Shown here piece by piece: positions 38,050 through 48,404 of a stretch of 64,000 nt of DNA. Each line of letters starts with the position of its first letter. The first letter of the stretch is position 1. The notes below the pieces were generated by a model. The model was not told the DNA's origin. It worked only from the letters and a program-made list of their open reading frames with translations, and did not search any database. The position numbers and the translations under genes are program-made. The stretch is from Phaeocystidibacter luteus (lineage in GTDB: Bacteria; Bacteroidota; Bacteroidia; Flavobacteriales; Schleiferiaceae): assembly GCF_008933115.1 (NCBI RefSeq), contig NZ_WBVO01000013.1:25555-89554 (forward strand), written 5' to 3'.

Positions 38050-38057
38050 TACTTTTG
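38050..38057 (+). promoter_or_regulatory. -7 element of purL
   Basis: TACTTTTG at 38050-38057 matches TAnnTTTG, followed by CA as in other promoters here. It ends 26 nt before the ATG at 38084. No clear TTG at 19 nt. Confidence 0.45.
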
Positions 38058-38083
38058 CAGTCTATTCGTAAAGCACATTGCAC

Positions 38084-40318
38084 ATGTCGGTAAGTACCGT
38101 AGAAACAACCGTAGACACCGCCGTTGAACTAGGCTTGCTCCCTGAGGAATTTGACAAGATTTGTGAGATTCTCGGACGTACTCCAAACTATACAGAGCTC
38201 AGCATATACTCTGTAATGTGGAGTGAGCACTGCAGTTACAAGAACTCTATCGTGTGGTTAAAGACTCTTCCAAAGGATGGTCCGCACATGCTCGTTAAAG
38301 CGGGTGAAGAGAATGCAGGATTGGTAGATATAGGAGATGGATTGGCTTGCGCCTTCAAGATTGAATCGCACAACCACCCTTCGGCTATTGAGCCTTATCA
38401 AGGTGCCGCTACAGGTGTTGGAGGTATTAACCGCGATATCTTTACAATGGGAGCACGTCCCATTGCTCAGCTCAACTCACTTCGCTTCGGTGAACTTGAA
38501 AATCCACGCACACAGTGGTTGTTGAAAGGAGTAGTAAAAGGTATTGGCGACTATGGAAACTCTTTCGGTATCCCAACCGTAGGTGGTGAGGTTTACTTTG
38601 ACAAGAGCTACAATCAGAACCCATTGGTGAATGCCTTCTCAGCTGGAATCGTTGAGGTTGGTGGACAAATCAGTGCGAAGAGTGCGGGTCCAGGTAACCC
38701 GGTTTACATCGTTGGTTCTGCAACTGGCCGTGACGGTATTCACGGTGCAGCCTTCGCATCAAAAGATTTGAGCGAAGATTCTGCGAATGACATTCCAAGT
38801 GTACAGGTAGGTGATCCTTTCCAAGAGAAGTTGCTTCTCGAAGCTACTATGGAGCTCGCCAAGAGCGGTGCTGTTGTAGGTATGCAGGATATGGGCGCAG
38901 CCGGTATCACTTGTTCTACGAGTGAAATGAGTGCTGGAGGTGGCGTTGGTATGCGCATCCAGCTCGATAAAGTTCCTACTCGTCAAGACGGTATGGAGCC
39001 ATGGGAAATCCTTCTTTCTGAATCTCAAGAGCGCATGCTCGTTGTGGTTGACAAAGGTCGCGAGGCCGATGTTGAGAAGATTTTCGAGAAGTGGGATATC
39101 CACTGTGAGCAGATTGGTGAAGTTGTAGAAGGTGACATCCTTGAGTATTACTGGGGTGAAGAGCTAATTGCACAAACACCAGCCGATCCACTCGTACTTG
39201 GTGGAGGAGCTCCTGTGTACTATCGCGAGACTCGCGAACCGGCTTACTACAATGAATTCAAGCAGTTCGACATCAACGATGTCGCTATGCCAAGCGACTT
39301 GAAGAAGGCTGCAGAAACAGTGATTGAATCACCAAACATCGCTTCGAAGAAGTTCGTTTACGAGCAGTACGACAGCATGGTGGGCACTGTGAATATGAGC
39401 ACGAACGGTCCAACTGACGCCGCCATTGTAAACATCAAGGATACCAACCGAGGTATTGCAATGACGGTAGATTGCAATAGCCGTTATGTGAATGCCGACC
39501 CGAAAGTAGGTACAATGATTGCCGTTTCAGAAGCTGCTAGAAACATCGTTGTTTCAGGTGGTGTTCCTTCTGCAATTACAAACTGCTTGAACTTTGGTAA
39601 CCCGTACAACCCAGAAGTGTACTGGCAGTTTGTTGGGGCCATCAAGGGGATGTCTGCAGCTTGCGAGAAATTTGCCACTCCGGTAACAGGAGGTAACGTG
39701 AGCTTCTACAACCAAACGGTATTGAAGAGCGGAACCGAGCCTGTTTTCCCAACTCCAACGATTGGTATGATTGGATTGGTGAATGACAAGAAGCACATCA
39801 CGACCGTTCCATACAAGGAAAAAGGTCACTTGATCTACTTGATTGGTGAGAATCGCAACGATATTTCTCAATCGGAGTATTTGGTTCGCTACCACAAGAT
39901 TGAAAAGTCTCCTGTTCCATACTTCAGTCTAGAGGAAGAATACGCGAACCAGGAGCAAATCAAGATGCTTATTCGCAAAGGCGTGCTGCGTTCTGCACAC
40001 GATGTAAGCGAAGGTGGTTTGTTTGTGACCCTTATGGAGAAGGCGATGTCTTCCGGGCTAGGTTTCGACGTAACAACCGACGCGGCTATCAGAAAAGATG
40101 CTTGGCTATTTGGTGAAAGCCAGAGCCGAGTGGTAGTTTCAGTGGATAGCGATCATGAAGATGAGTTCATCGACTTGATGATGTTGAACGGTGTTGAGTT
40201 CGACTTGCTAGGTCACGTTACCAAAGGAAGCATCAGAATTGACGATGAAGACTGGGGTACGGTTGATACATGGAAAGACAAGTACGACAATGCCATCGGA
40301 AAGCACTTCGAGCACTAA
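38084..40318 (+). CDS. purL: Phosphoribosylformylglycinamidine synthase subunit PurL (small type)
   Basis: PurL makes FGAM from FGAR, ATP and ammonia supplied by PurQ in purine synthesis. The 744-residue length is that of the stand-alone small PurL working with PurQ and PurS, not the 1300-residue fused enzyme. Typical segments are '[20 protein letters not shown]', '[20 protein letters not shown]', 'DMGAAGI' and 'SRVVVS'. A TTG at 38078 is possible, but the ATG at 38084 is preferred. It is monocistronic: the gene is followed by a strong terminator. Confidence 0.96.
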   Translation: MSVSTVETTVDTAVELGLLPEEFDKICEILGRTPNYTELSIYSVMWSEHCSYKNSIVWLKTLPKDGPHMLVKAGEENAGLVDIGDGLACAFKIESHNHPSAIEPYQGAATGVGGINRDIFTMGARPIAQLNSLRFGELENPRTQWLLKGVVKGIGDYGNSFGIPTVGGEVYFDKSYNQNPLVNAFSAGIVEVGGQISAKSAGPGNPVYIVGSATGRDGIHGAAFASKDLSEDSANDIPSVQVGDPFQEKLLLEATMELAKSGAVVGMQDMGAAGITCSTSEMSAGGGVGMRIQLDKVPTRQDGMEPWEILLSESQERMLVVVDKGREADVEKIFEKWDIHCEQIGEVVEGDILEYYWGEELIAQTPADPLVLGGGAPVYYRETREPAYYNEFKQFDINDVAMPSDLKKAAETVIESPNIASKKFVYEQYDSMVGTVNMSTNGPTDAAIVNIKDTNRGIAMTVDCNSRYVNADPKVGTMIAVSEAARNIVVSGGVPSAITNCLNFGNPYNPEVYWQFVGAIKGMSAACEKFATPVTGGNVSFYNQTVLKSGTEPVFPTPTIGMIGLVNDKKHITTVPYKEKGHLIYLIGENRNDISQSEYLVRYHKIEKSPVPYFSLEEEYANQEQIKMLIRKGVLRSAHDVSEGGLFVTLMEKAMSSGLGFDVTTDAAIRKDAWLFGESQSRVVVSVDSDHEDEFIDLMMLNGVEFDLLGHVTKGSIRIDDEDWGTVDTWKDKYDNAIGKHFEH

Positions 40319-40340
40319 GCATCAGAAGTATATAAATAGA

Positions 40341-40373
40341 AAAAGCCGTCCCGAGAGCGTGACGGCTTTTTTT
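40341..40373 (+). terminator. Rho-independent terminator after purL
   Basis: Perfect 10-bp stem (AAAAGCCGTC 40341-40350, GACGGCTTTT 40361-40370), 10-nt loop and a run of seven T. The A-run on the left side could let it also work on the minus strand. Confidence 0.93.
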
Positions 40374-40638
40374 GTTGCGATAACCGTATGAAAAACCCAA
40401 AGCCACCTATTTCTTTGGGTTAACCCGTTGTGAGTAGCACCACGGAGAACTGAGAGAGAGTTATCTTTCGCGCAATGTTCAACAACTTCGCTCAAGTGTG
40501 ATGAGAGATGAAGAGTAGAACTGAAGTTGAAGAACGTGCGGCTTTCGTGTTATCGCTGGTACGAATATGCGTTAAGCCGGGAACTCCCGAAAGCAGAATT
40601 TAACAAACTGCACATTTCAGTTCAGGAACTGCAACTCG
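40374..40638. other. Intergenic region with a minus-strand terminator and a 31-codon open frame
   Basis: Between the purL terminator and the LytTR gene. It holds the terminator at 40391-40421 and a plus-strand frame at 40508-40603 (starts MKSRTEVEERAAFVLSLV, 31 codons). I do not recognise the frame and it has no upstream -7 element, so it may be a fragment or chance. I see no repeat or RNA signature in the rest. Confidence 0.4.
40391..40421 (-). terminator. Likely terminator of the LytTR/kinase operon
   Basis: Nine-base-pair stem (AACCCAAAG 40394-40402, CTTTGGGTT 40413-40421) with T residues on the minus-strand 3' side (complement of 40391-40395). It lies about 220 nt past the response-regulator stop codon and faces the purL terminator. 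Confidence 0.6.
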
Positions 40639-41355
40639 TCAAGAAGAAAGTATAGAACTGAGCTTTGGTTTGTAGGTGCGACCAACCTCCAGCTTCACAC
40701 TGTTCGCCATCTCTACGCTCGACTTTGCGCCGCGTTCATAGGATAGTATTTGGCGGATGTTCACCATGTGTTTTTTGTGAATTCGGATGAACTCACTCTC
40801 GGGAAGTGATTTTTCAAAATGGCCGAGTGCCTTTGAAGCCAACACGGTTTTACCCCCTTTAAGATAAAACTCGGTGTAAGATCCCGAACCTGTGAGGTAT
40901 AGTATATCGCTACCTTTTATTCTCAAGGTTTCCGATCTGCTCTGAATGGAAACGATGGTTTGATTCGCCTCTTCGTTATTCGTTCCATTGGTTGCTTCAG
41001 CCATGCATCTAGCCAATGCTTCTTCCACGGCTGGTAGGTCGTAAGGCTTGAGCAGGTAGTGTACTGCGCCATATTTAAAGGCGTCTACCGCATAGTGGTC
41101 GTAAGCTGTGGTAAATACTACCTTAAACCCACGGTTGGTGAATTTGTCCAGCACCTCGAAGCCCAAGCGCTCATTGATGCGGATGTCTAGAAATACCACA
41201 TCGGGTTTTTCGAGTGCCACGAGCTCCATAGCCGTATCCACGTCAGCCGCTTCACCGGCGATGTCAATCTTCCAGGAAGACTGATTCAATAAGTTTCGTA
41301 GTAGACCTCGTGCGTGCGGTTCGTCGTCTACCAAGACGCATTTAAGTGTAGCCAA
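40639..41355 (-). CDS. LytTR-family response regulator
   Basis: The 238-residue protein has an N-terminal receiver domain with acidic pocket DDE (10-12), phospho-acceptor Asp57 (FLDIR) and 'LKPYD', and a C-terminal LytTR DNA-binding domain (about 135-235: 'ILYLTGSGSYTEFYLKGGK', 'HFEKSLPESEFIRIHKKHMVN'). LytTR proteins bind direct repeats upstream of target genes. The start is TTG, 16 nt after the stop of the preceding kinase gene. It is the only response regulator near the two paralogous kinases and is presumed to be their target. Confidence 0.92.
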   Translation of the reverse strand: MATLKCVLVDDEPHARGLLRNLLNQSSWKIDIAGEAADVDTAMELVALEKPDVVFLDIRINERLGFEVLDKFTNRGFKVVFTTAYDHYAVDAFKYGAVHYLLKPYDLPAVEEALARCMAEATNGTNNEEANQTIVSIQSRSETLRIKGSDILYLTGSGSYTEFYLKGGKTVLASKALGHFEKSLPESEFIRIHKKHMVNIRQILSYERGAKSSVEMANSVKLEVGRTYKPKLSSILSS

Positions 41356-41371
41356 GTTCAGAGTCTTTTTG

Positions 41372-44365
41372 TCACAGTGCTAATGTAAGTACAAAGTGTG
41401 TTCCGCCTTGTGCAGAAACTAAGTCAAGTTTGTATTCCTTTTGGTGCATTTCAGAAAGCAATTGCAAACGCTTAATGACATTCCTCAACCCCAGAGAACC
41501 TCGTAATTCTTCTCCTTTCAAAATCGCGCGCCATTTATCCTGTGGGAATCCGTCTCCATTGTCTTCGATGTGTACGATGAGAGCATCCGAAGTCTTTTCA
41601 ACTGAAACCATAACGATTCCACCTTCCGTTTTCTTGCTAACGCCATGCCAAACAGCGTTCTCTAATATGGGTTGCAGAAGCATTGGAGGAATAAACTCAC
41701 GGTCTTGATTGATCTCTTCACTGACCGAAATTTCAAATTTCATTTTACCGTCCAATCGCATGGTTTCAAGACTCAGGAACTCTGAGATATATTCAATCTC
41801 TTCCGAAAGAGAGATTCTATGCAGCTCCGGACGTTCAATAGTGGTGCGAATAAGCTTAGCTAAGCGGGTGAGATATTGCGATGCGGTATCATTCTTCTTC
41901 TCAGAAATCAGGTATTGAATCGAATTAAAGGAGTTGAAGATGAAATGCGGGTTGATTTGCATTTTGAGCGAGGACATGTTCGAAGAAATGAGCTCTCGCG
42001 ATAATCTTCTCTGCCTAAGTGTATTTCTTATGATGTTGATTGTAAGAATGATCAACGGGCTTAGTACAATCGTCCAAAACCACCATGTTTCGCTCAACAG
42101 CGGCCTCACAGCGAACTGGAACCCATCTTGAACGGGATGAAAGATTCCATTGGCATCTCTAAACTTGAATTGGAAGGAATACGCACCGTTTCGCAAATTA
42201 CTGATGCGTATGTCGCCATCAGAGCTGATACGCCATTCGTCGTTTTCATCAATTCTCCAATACCATTTTTGAAGTCCGCTTTGAAAAGCTTGTGGAGTAC
42301 TTAGGCGCACATTGATATCTGTTTTTCCGCGCTCCATTCGGAACATCGCACCAATCTCACTCTGTTCTATTATTTGATTCTGCTCATCGATTAAGACCAG
42401 CTTGTGCTCAGAAGGCGACGGAGATTGATGCAGTAGGCGGTTAGGGAGAAAAGTCAGCTTTGATTCCGTTTCAACTAGAACTCCTTCTTCAATTGGGATG
42501 ATCTGAACTATCGCTCCTTCGATATTGAGGAATTCGTTTTCGAGAGACTTGTACTGGGTAATTACTCCATCCTCGACCTTTGCCACAAAAATGGATTTTG
42601 AAAACCCTAAATAGACATGCTCTTCATCGGCAGCAATAACTTCAATGAACTGTTCAGGGAGAAGTGTTTCTTCGGTAATCGAATAGATGGTGTCGTCATT
42701 AAAAATCAGAAGGCCTTCATCTTTCGTGGCAGCAGCTAGCCAGTCGTTTGAAATGTGAGCGTAATCGGAAATTCTCGTGTTGGCTTTTGGGAAGCCGGGG
42801 AAGGCCGGTTTTAATATGCCATCCTCGAAAAGAAGCAGCCCCTCCAAGCTCGTCGCAAATCGAATTTTTCCATCGCGCATGATGAGGTCTTCACAGGAGT
42901 ACTCGGAATTTGGGCGTGTGAGCATTGTGTCCTTTCTATAGGACTCCATCTTGAAAATTTCGTTCCTCCATACGTAGTAAATGGCAGAATCTTCCTTTCC
43001 AGGGTACATCCTCTTCACTCCTCCAAAGCCAGAGTTCTCGGTGTAGGTGTTATACTCAAGGATTTCAAAGTTGTCGTTTAGTGTAACTTCGAATGCCTTG
43101 TTAACAATCTTGTTTCCCTCAATTACCACGTTTTGGTAAGAGTACTGTGTTCTCAAAGAGGGGGGGAGTATCAGTTTTCCCACTTGCTCTAGTTCTCCTC
43201 TTGCCAAGTCTATGTCATACCTCGTCAGCGTATTTCCTTGAGCTATGATGAAGGAATTCCCTCTACGGAAAAACGGCCTGCCAATACGGTCAGAAGCGTT
43301 GTACGGGAAAGGAATGGTTCTAACACCAAAGTCGAGCACGCGTTGCAGTCCTTCGCCTGTGGCGCAGACCCAGTATACACCTCTAGAAGATTTGAAGACG
43401 TCACTCACGGTTTGATTTGGAAATGAAACCTCCACAAACTCAATTCCTTCTTCATCATAGACAAATCGTGAGGTTCCCCCTCGATAGTGGTTCACGAAAA
43501 TTTCATCCCCATAGACGTCGATTGAGTGAATCCCTGCATGGCGAGAGGAGTGGTACGTGAAATCACCGTTCTTGTCCTCAATCCATAGAATATGTCCAGT
43601 ACCAATCAATCTGCTGCCGTTTGGTAAGGTGTCCGAACGATTGAATTGGATGATCATATCCAAAACTCGCTGATCGTCCTCTAAGGTGAAGAAGTAGTGG
43701 TCAATTGGTAGCCCGTTTGCCGTTACTCCACTTTCTTTGTGCAAGGAATGAGCGAGCTGTTCTCGGCGATAAAAAATTGTTCGAACTTCATGGATGGTTC
43801 TGTTTGAAAAGAAGTATTCGCCGGCTGAATTGTAAAGTGAATAAGCGGCAAACCCTTCTCTCACCGGCGTGACAACTGAGTCTAGCTTCACTTGAGTATC
43901 ATTCATCCGAGCAGAGAAAAGCCTTCTCTTTTCTCCATAACCGTCAAAATAGTAGATCCCCGTTTCGGTGTCTTCCGCCATGTAATAGGGAAATCCACTC
44001 GTAAGCTGACTGAGAAAGTGTTCGTTAAACGGCGGAGTTTTCCAGGTATCATCCTCATAATAACACAGTCCACCGTGAAATGATAGCGCCCAAATTCTAT
44101 TTTCAGAATCGATGAATAGCTTAAAGACGGTATTATCTACTAACCCATCATCGGTGGTGAATTGTGTTACCTCGGAGCCATCAATCATGAAGATTCCTTG
44201 GTCCGATGCAATGAAAAGTCGGCCCAAATGATCCTCCTTCACTTGATATACTTCATCCACCGGAATTCTATCCGCTGTATTGAGCGATAGTCCAGGTTCA
44301 AAAGACTGGCCACTTACCGCTATGGAAAGTGTAGCAATCAAGAAAACGTAAAGGAATTTGAACAT
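41372..44365 (-). CDS. Propeller-type sensor histidine kinase (LytS-like), copy 1
   Basis: The 997-residue protein has a signal peptide (MFKFLYVFLIATLSIAVSGQ) and a long periplasmic region with two-component-regulator-propeller repeats (e.g. 'DHLGRLFIASDQGIFMID', 'DSENRIWALSFHGGL'). A Y_Y_Y-like domain (about 660-745) follows, then one membrane segment (about 752-775) and a cytoplasmic LytS-type kinase. The phospho-acceptor is probably His807 (NPHFIFNS), with N-box 'LLQPILENAVWHG' and DNGDGF/GLGLRN ATP-binding motifs. The stimulus is unknown. It lies upstream of the LytTR gene by 16 nt. Confidence 0.9.
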   Translation of the reverse strand: MFKFLYVFLIATLSIAVSGQSFEPGLSLNTADRIPVDEVYQVKEDHLGRLFIASDQGIFMIDGSEVTQFTTDDGLVDNTVFKLFIDSENRIWALSFHGGLCYYEDDTWKTPPFNEHFLSQLTSGFPYYMAEDTETGIYYFDGYGEKRRLFSARMNDTQVKLDSVVTPVREGFAAYSLYNSAGEYFFSNRTIHEVRTIFYRREQLAHSLHKESGVTANGLPIDHYFFTLEDDQRVLDMIIQFNRSDTLPNGSRLIGTGHILWIEDKNGDFTYHSSRHAGIHSIDVYGDEIFVNHYRGGTSRFVYDEEGIEFVEVSFPNQTVSDVFKSSRGVYWVCATGEGLQRVLDFGVRTIPFPYNASDRIGRPFFRRGNSFIIAQGNTLTRYDIDLARGELEQVGKLILPPSLRTQYSYQNVVIEGNKIVNKAFEVTLNDNFEILEYNTYTENSGFGGVKRMYPGKEDSAIYYVWRNEIFKMESYRKDTMLTRPNSEYSCEDLIMRDGKIRFATSLEGLLLFEDGILKPAFPGFPKANTRISDYAHISNDWLAAATKDEGLLIFNDDTIYSITEETLLPEQFIEVIAADEEHVYLGFSKSIFVAKVEDGVITQYKSLENEFLNIEGAIVQIIPIEEGVLVETESKLTFLPNRLLHQSPSPSEHKLVLIDEQNQIIEQSEIGAMFRMERGKTDINVRLSTPQAFQSGLQKWYWRIDENDEWRISSDGDIRISNLRNGAYSFQFKFRDANGIFHPVQDGFQFAVRPLLSETWWFWTIVLSPLIILTINIIRNTLRQRRLSRELISSNMSSLKMQINPHFIFNSFNSIQYLISEKKNDTASQYLTRLAKLIRTTIERPELHRISLSEEIEYISEFLSLETMRLDGKMKFEISVSEEINQDREFIPPMLLQPILENAVWHGVSKKTEGGIVMVSVEKTSDALIVHIEDNGDGFPQDKWRAILKGEELRGSLGLRNVIKRLQLLSEMHQKEYKLDLVSAQGGTHFVLTLAL

Positions 44366-44414
44366 GGTTACTCGACGAATGCTGATAATAGAATCAATTG
44401 GGTTTAGTTGAATT

Positions 44415-47400
44415 TTAGGTAGCCAAAGAAAGAATAAAGTGTGTCCCAGTCTCGGATTCAGCCAAGCTCAAGGTGTAATTTACTTTGTGCATTTCTGAAA
44501 GGAGCTCTAATCTTGAAAGTACGTTTTTCAATCCAAGAGATCCTCGCAGATTTTCTCCAGAGATTAGATTATTCCATTTTTCCCTGGGGAATCCGTCGCC
44601 GTCATCTTTAAGGTGAATTATAACTCCAGAATCTGATTGCTGGACTTGTATGGATACCTTTCCGCCACCGTGCTTTTTACTCACTCCGTGCCATACCGAA
44701 TTCTCAAGAATCGGCTGTAATATCATAGGAGGAATGTATACCTGTTGGACATTGATAGCTTTATCTACTTCAATGGTAAACTCGAGGTTGCCGTCCAAGC
44801 GAAGTGCTTCAATACTCAGAAATTCGCTGACATAATCGAGTTCTTCCTCAAGGGAAATTCGGTGTAATTCTGGCCTTTCAATGTTTGCACGTATCAGTTT
44901 AGCTAAGCGCGATAAGTATTCAGATGCCGTGTCATTTTTTTGTTTTGAAATGAGGTATTGAATGGAATTGAACGAATTGAAAATGAAGTGTGGGTTGATC
45001 TGCATTTTCAAGGAAGACATGTTCGACGAAATCAACTCTTGAGACAGTCGTCGCTGATGTAGATAGTTTCGTACTATAATCAAAATGAATATGAATGCCG
45101 GACTGAATACCACAAACCAAAACCACCATGTTTCTGTGAGCAACGGAACAATACTAAAGTTCGCGGTTCTATGCACTTCGCTCCAGATGCCTCTTGAATT
45201 TCTGAGTTGAACTTGGAGACTATAGGCTCCGGGTGGGAGTCTTTCTAGGGAGATATTACCCTCCGATGTGTACCTCCACCCATCCGAATCATCCAATTTG
45301 TATCTCCATAACTGAGAATCTGAGCTAAATAACTCTGCCGAGACGAACTGTATGTTGAAGGAATTTTGCCCTCGTTTAAAATCTACATTCAATGGTTCTT
45401 CAAAAGAAGTGCTATAGCAGAGTGAATCAATAGTAACCGAGAAACCCGAGGGCAATCGCCGTGATTCAAGGAGACGATTCGGCAGCACTACATAGCGCAT
45501 GCCAGATTGAAGGAGCACCGTCTCAGCCGTTGGAATGATGGCATCCACCGTTTCCAGTCCGCCAAGTTCACTCAGCAAGAAGAAGGAGGAATTGAAAACG
45601 CCATTTTCATTTACGCGAGCAACGAAGAAGTGGTTATTGGTGACAGCGTAAAAGCGATCACTATCGGACGCTACTATGCGGATAGAGTTTGAGGGAAGCA
45701 GTTCGAGATCGGTGATCTGAAAGATGCTGTCATCCTGGAACAAGAGCAGACCTTGATCTTTTGTTGCTGCTCCAATCCAGCCCGAAGAGGTTTGAATGGC
45801 CGAAAGGACTCTCGTGTTGGCAAAGTCATACTCCGTAAACCATGGAATGAGGCGTCCGCCAGCGTAACGAGAAATACCGTGACTCGAAAATGCCCATTTT
45901 AGCTTTCCGTCAACCACCAATAATTCTTCAATCTTGTGGTCTTCTGTTTTTTCAATGAGTTCAAAAGGTTGATGCTTGAATTGCTTGTATACGGCTCCGT
46001 TACTTGTAAAATACACTGTATCTCCCACGCGGTAAGAATGGTCTAAATCCGAAAGAATTTGCCATCCTGAGTATTTTCCATTCGCCGTATCCTGAATCCA
46101 ATAATGCAGGGTTGAATTGCGGCCATTGAAATTTAACTCGTACAATTTCGCACGTGCATTCTTGCCATTCCATTGCACGGTGCTGTAATGCCTCTTCCAG
46201 TCTGAATCAGCCTTGAGGGGGTAGATGTTGGGGTATTCCAATGCCCCGAACATCTCATTTGGATAGGGAAAGGCGAGGAGGTGATCTTGCGCAAATAAAA
46301 ACAATGAGTCATCCGTGTACTGGGATGGGTATGCAAATTTCAGGGTGTCGAATTCCGACGGGACTACGAGCTGACCCTGAGTGGGGTGTTTAATGCGATA
46401 TACCCCTTCCTGAGTTAAGGCAATCCATAATGCACCGTCATGGTCTCTGTAAATGTCCGATACGCCTGAAGTTGGAAATAGGTTCTGCTGTAATTCCGGA
46501 GTACCCTCTTCAACGACATTGTACATATACACGCCATGATCTTCAACCCCTAAGAACAGCGATCCTTCTGATAGTAGAATGCAAAGCACACCGCCGCCAA
46601 ATGAACGGATGAAACTAGCTTCCAAATTTGCATTCACGTACCACAAGGAATTGCCGTACGACATGTAATAGCCGCCAGTTTCATCGGTAGTCGTTGTATA
46701 TGTCCTGTAAACGCTGTGAGTTTCATCCGAATGGCCAATGTAATGGATTGTGTTCCAGTGAATCGGAATCAGTTCACTACCAATGCGGATAGTGTCCTTC
46801 TCAATATGAAAGCTTCTTTCCTCGAAGGGGGGGCGCATTGGTCCACCCCATGTGCTGTAGGCTGTTTCCGGGTGGATGTACACCGTGTGCATAGGTGTTC
46901 CTGCTGCATCCATCCCAATGCTAATGCCATGGGACGGGATATACGATTCTCGTATTGGGAAAGTGTACGTTGAGATAGACGTATCATTGATTCCTGCGTA
47001 GTAAAACACATCGTCTTCCCTCAAAAAGTCGAAGAGGACCTGGTCGTTTGGAGTAACCCATATTTTGTAGGGAAAACCTTTGCCGTTCTTTAGCCGATTA
47101 ATCCCGTCGTTCCAAGGTGGTATAATCCATTGATCATCCTCGAAATAGGCAATGCCACCCATATATGTCAATGCCCAGATTCTTCCTTTGTGGTCGAGGT
47201 AGAGGCGGAATACAGTATTGTCGGGCAGCCCTTCAATAGTAGTGTACTGAGTGACTGTATTCCCTTGAATGACGAACACCCCCTGGTCGGATGCCACAAA
47301 CATTCGTCCTTCATTGTCCTCTTGCAAAAAGTAGTTGTCATTGAGTACGAGCCCGAAATCGGGTCCGAGCAATTGTGCCCCCAAATCCTGACCAGCAGAG

Positions 47401-47447
47401 ATTAGGGGAAGTATGCTAAGAAGTAATCCTATGAGAATTCGAATCAA
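44415..47447 (-). CDS. Propeller-type sensor histidine kinase (LytS-like), copy 2
   Basis: The 1010-residue protein is a tandem paralogue of copy 1, with the same order: signal peptide (MIRILIGLLLSILPLISAGQ), propeller repeats, Y_Y_Y-like domain, membrane segment and LytS kinase with His820. The last 194 residues align with copy 1 without gaps at about 64 percent identity (hand count, 124 of 194). The sensor part is more diverged. The start is TTG; no better in-frame start is visible. It lies 49 nt upstream of copy 1 and 50 nt downstream of the deacetylase gene. Confidence 0.88.
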   Translation of the reverse strand: MIRILIGLLLSILPLISAGQDLGAQLLGPDFGLVLNDNYFLQEDNEGRMFVASDQGVFVIQGNTVTQYTTIEGLPDNTVFRLYLDHKGRIWALTYMGGIAYFEDDQWIIPPWNDGINRLKNGKGFPYKIWVTPNDQVLFDFLREDDVFYYAGINDTSISTYTFPIRESYIPSHGISIGMDAAGTPMHTVYIHPETAYSTWGGPMRPPFEERSFHIEKDTIRIGSELIPIHWNTIHYIGHSDETHSVYRTYTTTTDETGGYYMSYGNSLWYVNANLEASFIRSFGGGVLCILLSEGSLFLGVEDHGVYMYNVVEEGTPELQQNLFPTSGVSDIYRDHDGALWIALTQEGVYRIKHPTQGQLVVPSEFDTLKFAYPSQYTDDSLFLFAQDHLLAFPYPNEMFGALEYPNIYPLKADSDWKRHYSTVQWNGKNARAKLYELNFNGRNSTLHYWIQDTANGKYSGWQILSDLDHSYRVGDTVYFTSNGAVYKQFKHQPFELIEKTEDHKIEELLVVDGKLKWAFSSHGISRYAGGRLIPWFTEYDFANTRVLSAIQTSSGWIGAATKDQGLLLFQDDSIFQITDLELLPSNSIRIVASDSDRFYAVTNNHFFVARVNENGVFNSSFFLLSELGGLETVDAIIPTAETVLLQSGMRYVVLPNRLLESRRLPSGFSVTIDSLCYSTSFEEPLNVDFKRGQNSFNIQFVSAELFSSDSQLWRYKLDDSDGWRYTSEGNISLERLPPGAYSLQVQLRNSRGIWSEVHRTANFSIVPLLTETWWFWFVVFSPAFIFILIIVRNYLHQRRLSQELISSNMSSLKMQINPHFIFNSFNSIQYLISKQKNDTASEYLSRLAKLIRANIERPELHRISLEEELDYVSEFLSIEALRLDGNLEFTIEVDKAINVQQVYIPPMILQPILENSVWHGVSKKHGGGKVSIQVQQSDSGVIIHLKDDGDGFPREKWNNLISGENLRGSLGLKNVLSRLELLSEMHKVNYTLSLAESETGTHFILSLAT

Positions 47448-47497
47448 TGGAGGAGCATTTTCAGGAGCCTGAAAATACGAATAAGTGGCGTATCCGG

Positions 47498-48400
47498 CTA
47501 CCCGAATATTGAAGCCGCCATTCGGTAAGTGTTAGCATGCGCTTCAATGATATCGGCGAGCTTCTCGGAATAACCACCGCCCATGTTCACCGCCACTGGA
47601 ATGTTGTCTCGATGGGCAGTTTCAAACACAATTCTATCGCGCTCTCTGCATCCAGCGAGACTAACACCTAGTCTACCAAGCTTGTCGTTTTCTAAAATGT
47701 CAACTCCAGATTGAAAGAAGATAAACTGAGGCTGAAACTCGTCAACCAAACTCTTCACGTGTTTGTCCACAAGCTTCAAATAGTCCCTATCCCCAATGCC
47801 GTCAGGAACGCCAATGTCCAAATCGCTGTTCTCTTTTTGAAGTGGGTAGTTCTTTTCCCCGTGAATGCTAAAGGTGAAAACTCTCGGTTCGTTCTCGAAG
47901 ATTTGAGCCGTTCCGTTTCCTTGATGAACGTCAAGGTCCACCACCAAAATTCGTTCGAAGTTGTGATGATCAATAAGGTGATGGGCGCCAATAGCGATAT
48001 CGTTCAATAGGCAAAATCCTTCCCCTCGGTTTGTGTAAGCGTGGTGAGTTCCTCCAGCTATGTTGAACGATACGCCGTCTTGCATCGCATATTCCGTATT
48101 CATCGCTGTACCTCTGCAGATAGTGCGCTCCCGCCTCACGAGTGCTTCACTCCAGGGAAAGCCAATCTTGCGTTCCTCGCGGCGTTCCAACGTCCCGTTT
48201 TTCAGCTTCTCCCAATACTCAGATTCGTGGGTGCGAAGTATGCGGTCTTCCGTAAGTAGGTCGGGTGCGAAGAATGCAGATTCTTCAACCGTGCCTTCGC
48301 GAATCAGTTGTTCGGGTAGAAGCTCGTATTTGGCCATCGGGAAACGATGACCATCGGGTAGGGGGTGGCAATAAATCGGGTCGAATGCAATCCGAAACAC
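47498..48400 (-). CDS. Histone-deacetylase-family (arginase-fold) hydrolase
   Basis: The 300-residue protein has the deacetylase core: 'GGTHHAYTNRGEGFCLLND' with the active-site His pair, and 'VVDLDVHQGNGTA', whose Asp and His bind zinc. The bacterial relatives include acetoin-utilisation AcuC-like and acetylpolyamine amidohydrolases; the substrate cannot be told from sequence alone. The start is GTG (MFRIAFDPIYCHP). It lies 4 nt after pheT and is probably co-transcribed with it. Confidence 0.87.
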   Translation of the reverse strand: MFRIAFDPIYCHPLPDGHRFPMAKYELLPEQLIREGTVEESAFFAPDLLTEDRILRTHESEYWEKLKNGTLERREERKIGFPWSEALVRRERTICRGTAMNTEYAMQDGVSFNIAGGTHHAYTNRGEGFCLLNDIAIGAHHLIDHHNFERILVVDLDVHQGNGTAQIFENEPRVFTFSIHGEKNYPLQKENSDLDIGVPDGIGDRDYLKLVDKHVKSLVDEFQPQFIFFQSGVDILENDKLGRLGVSLAGCRERDRIVFETAHRDNIPVAVNMGGGYSEKLADIIEAHANTYRMAASIFG

Positions 48401-48404
48401 GTGA

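Noticed and set aside
40508..40603. 31-codon plus-strand open frame between purL and the LytTR gene
   Set aside because: No recognised family, no -7 element and short length; noted only as a possible remnant.
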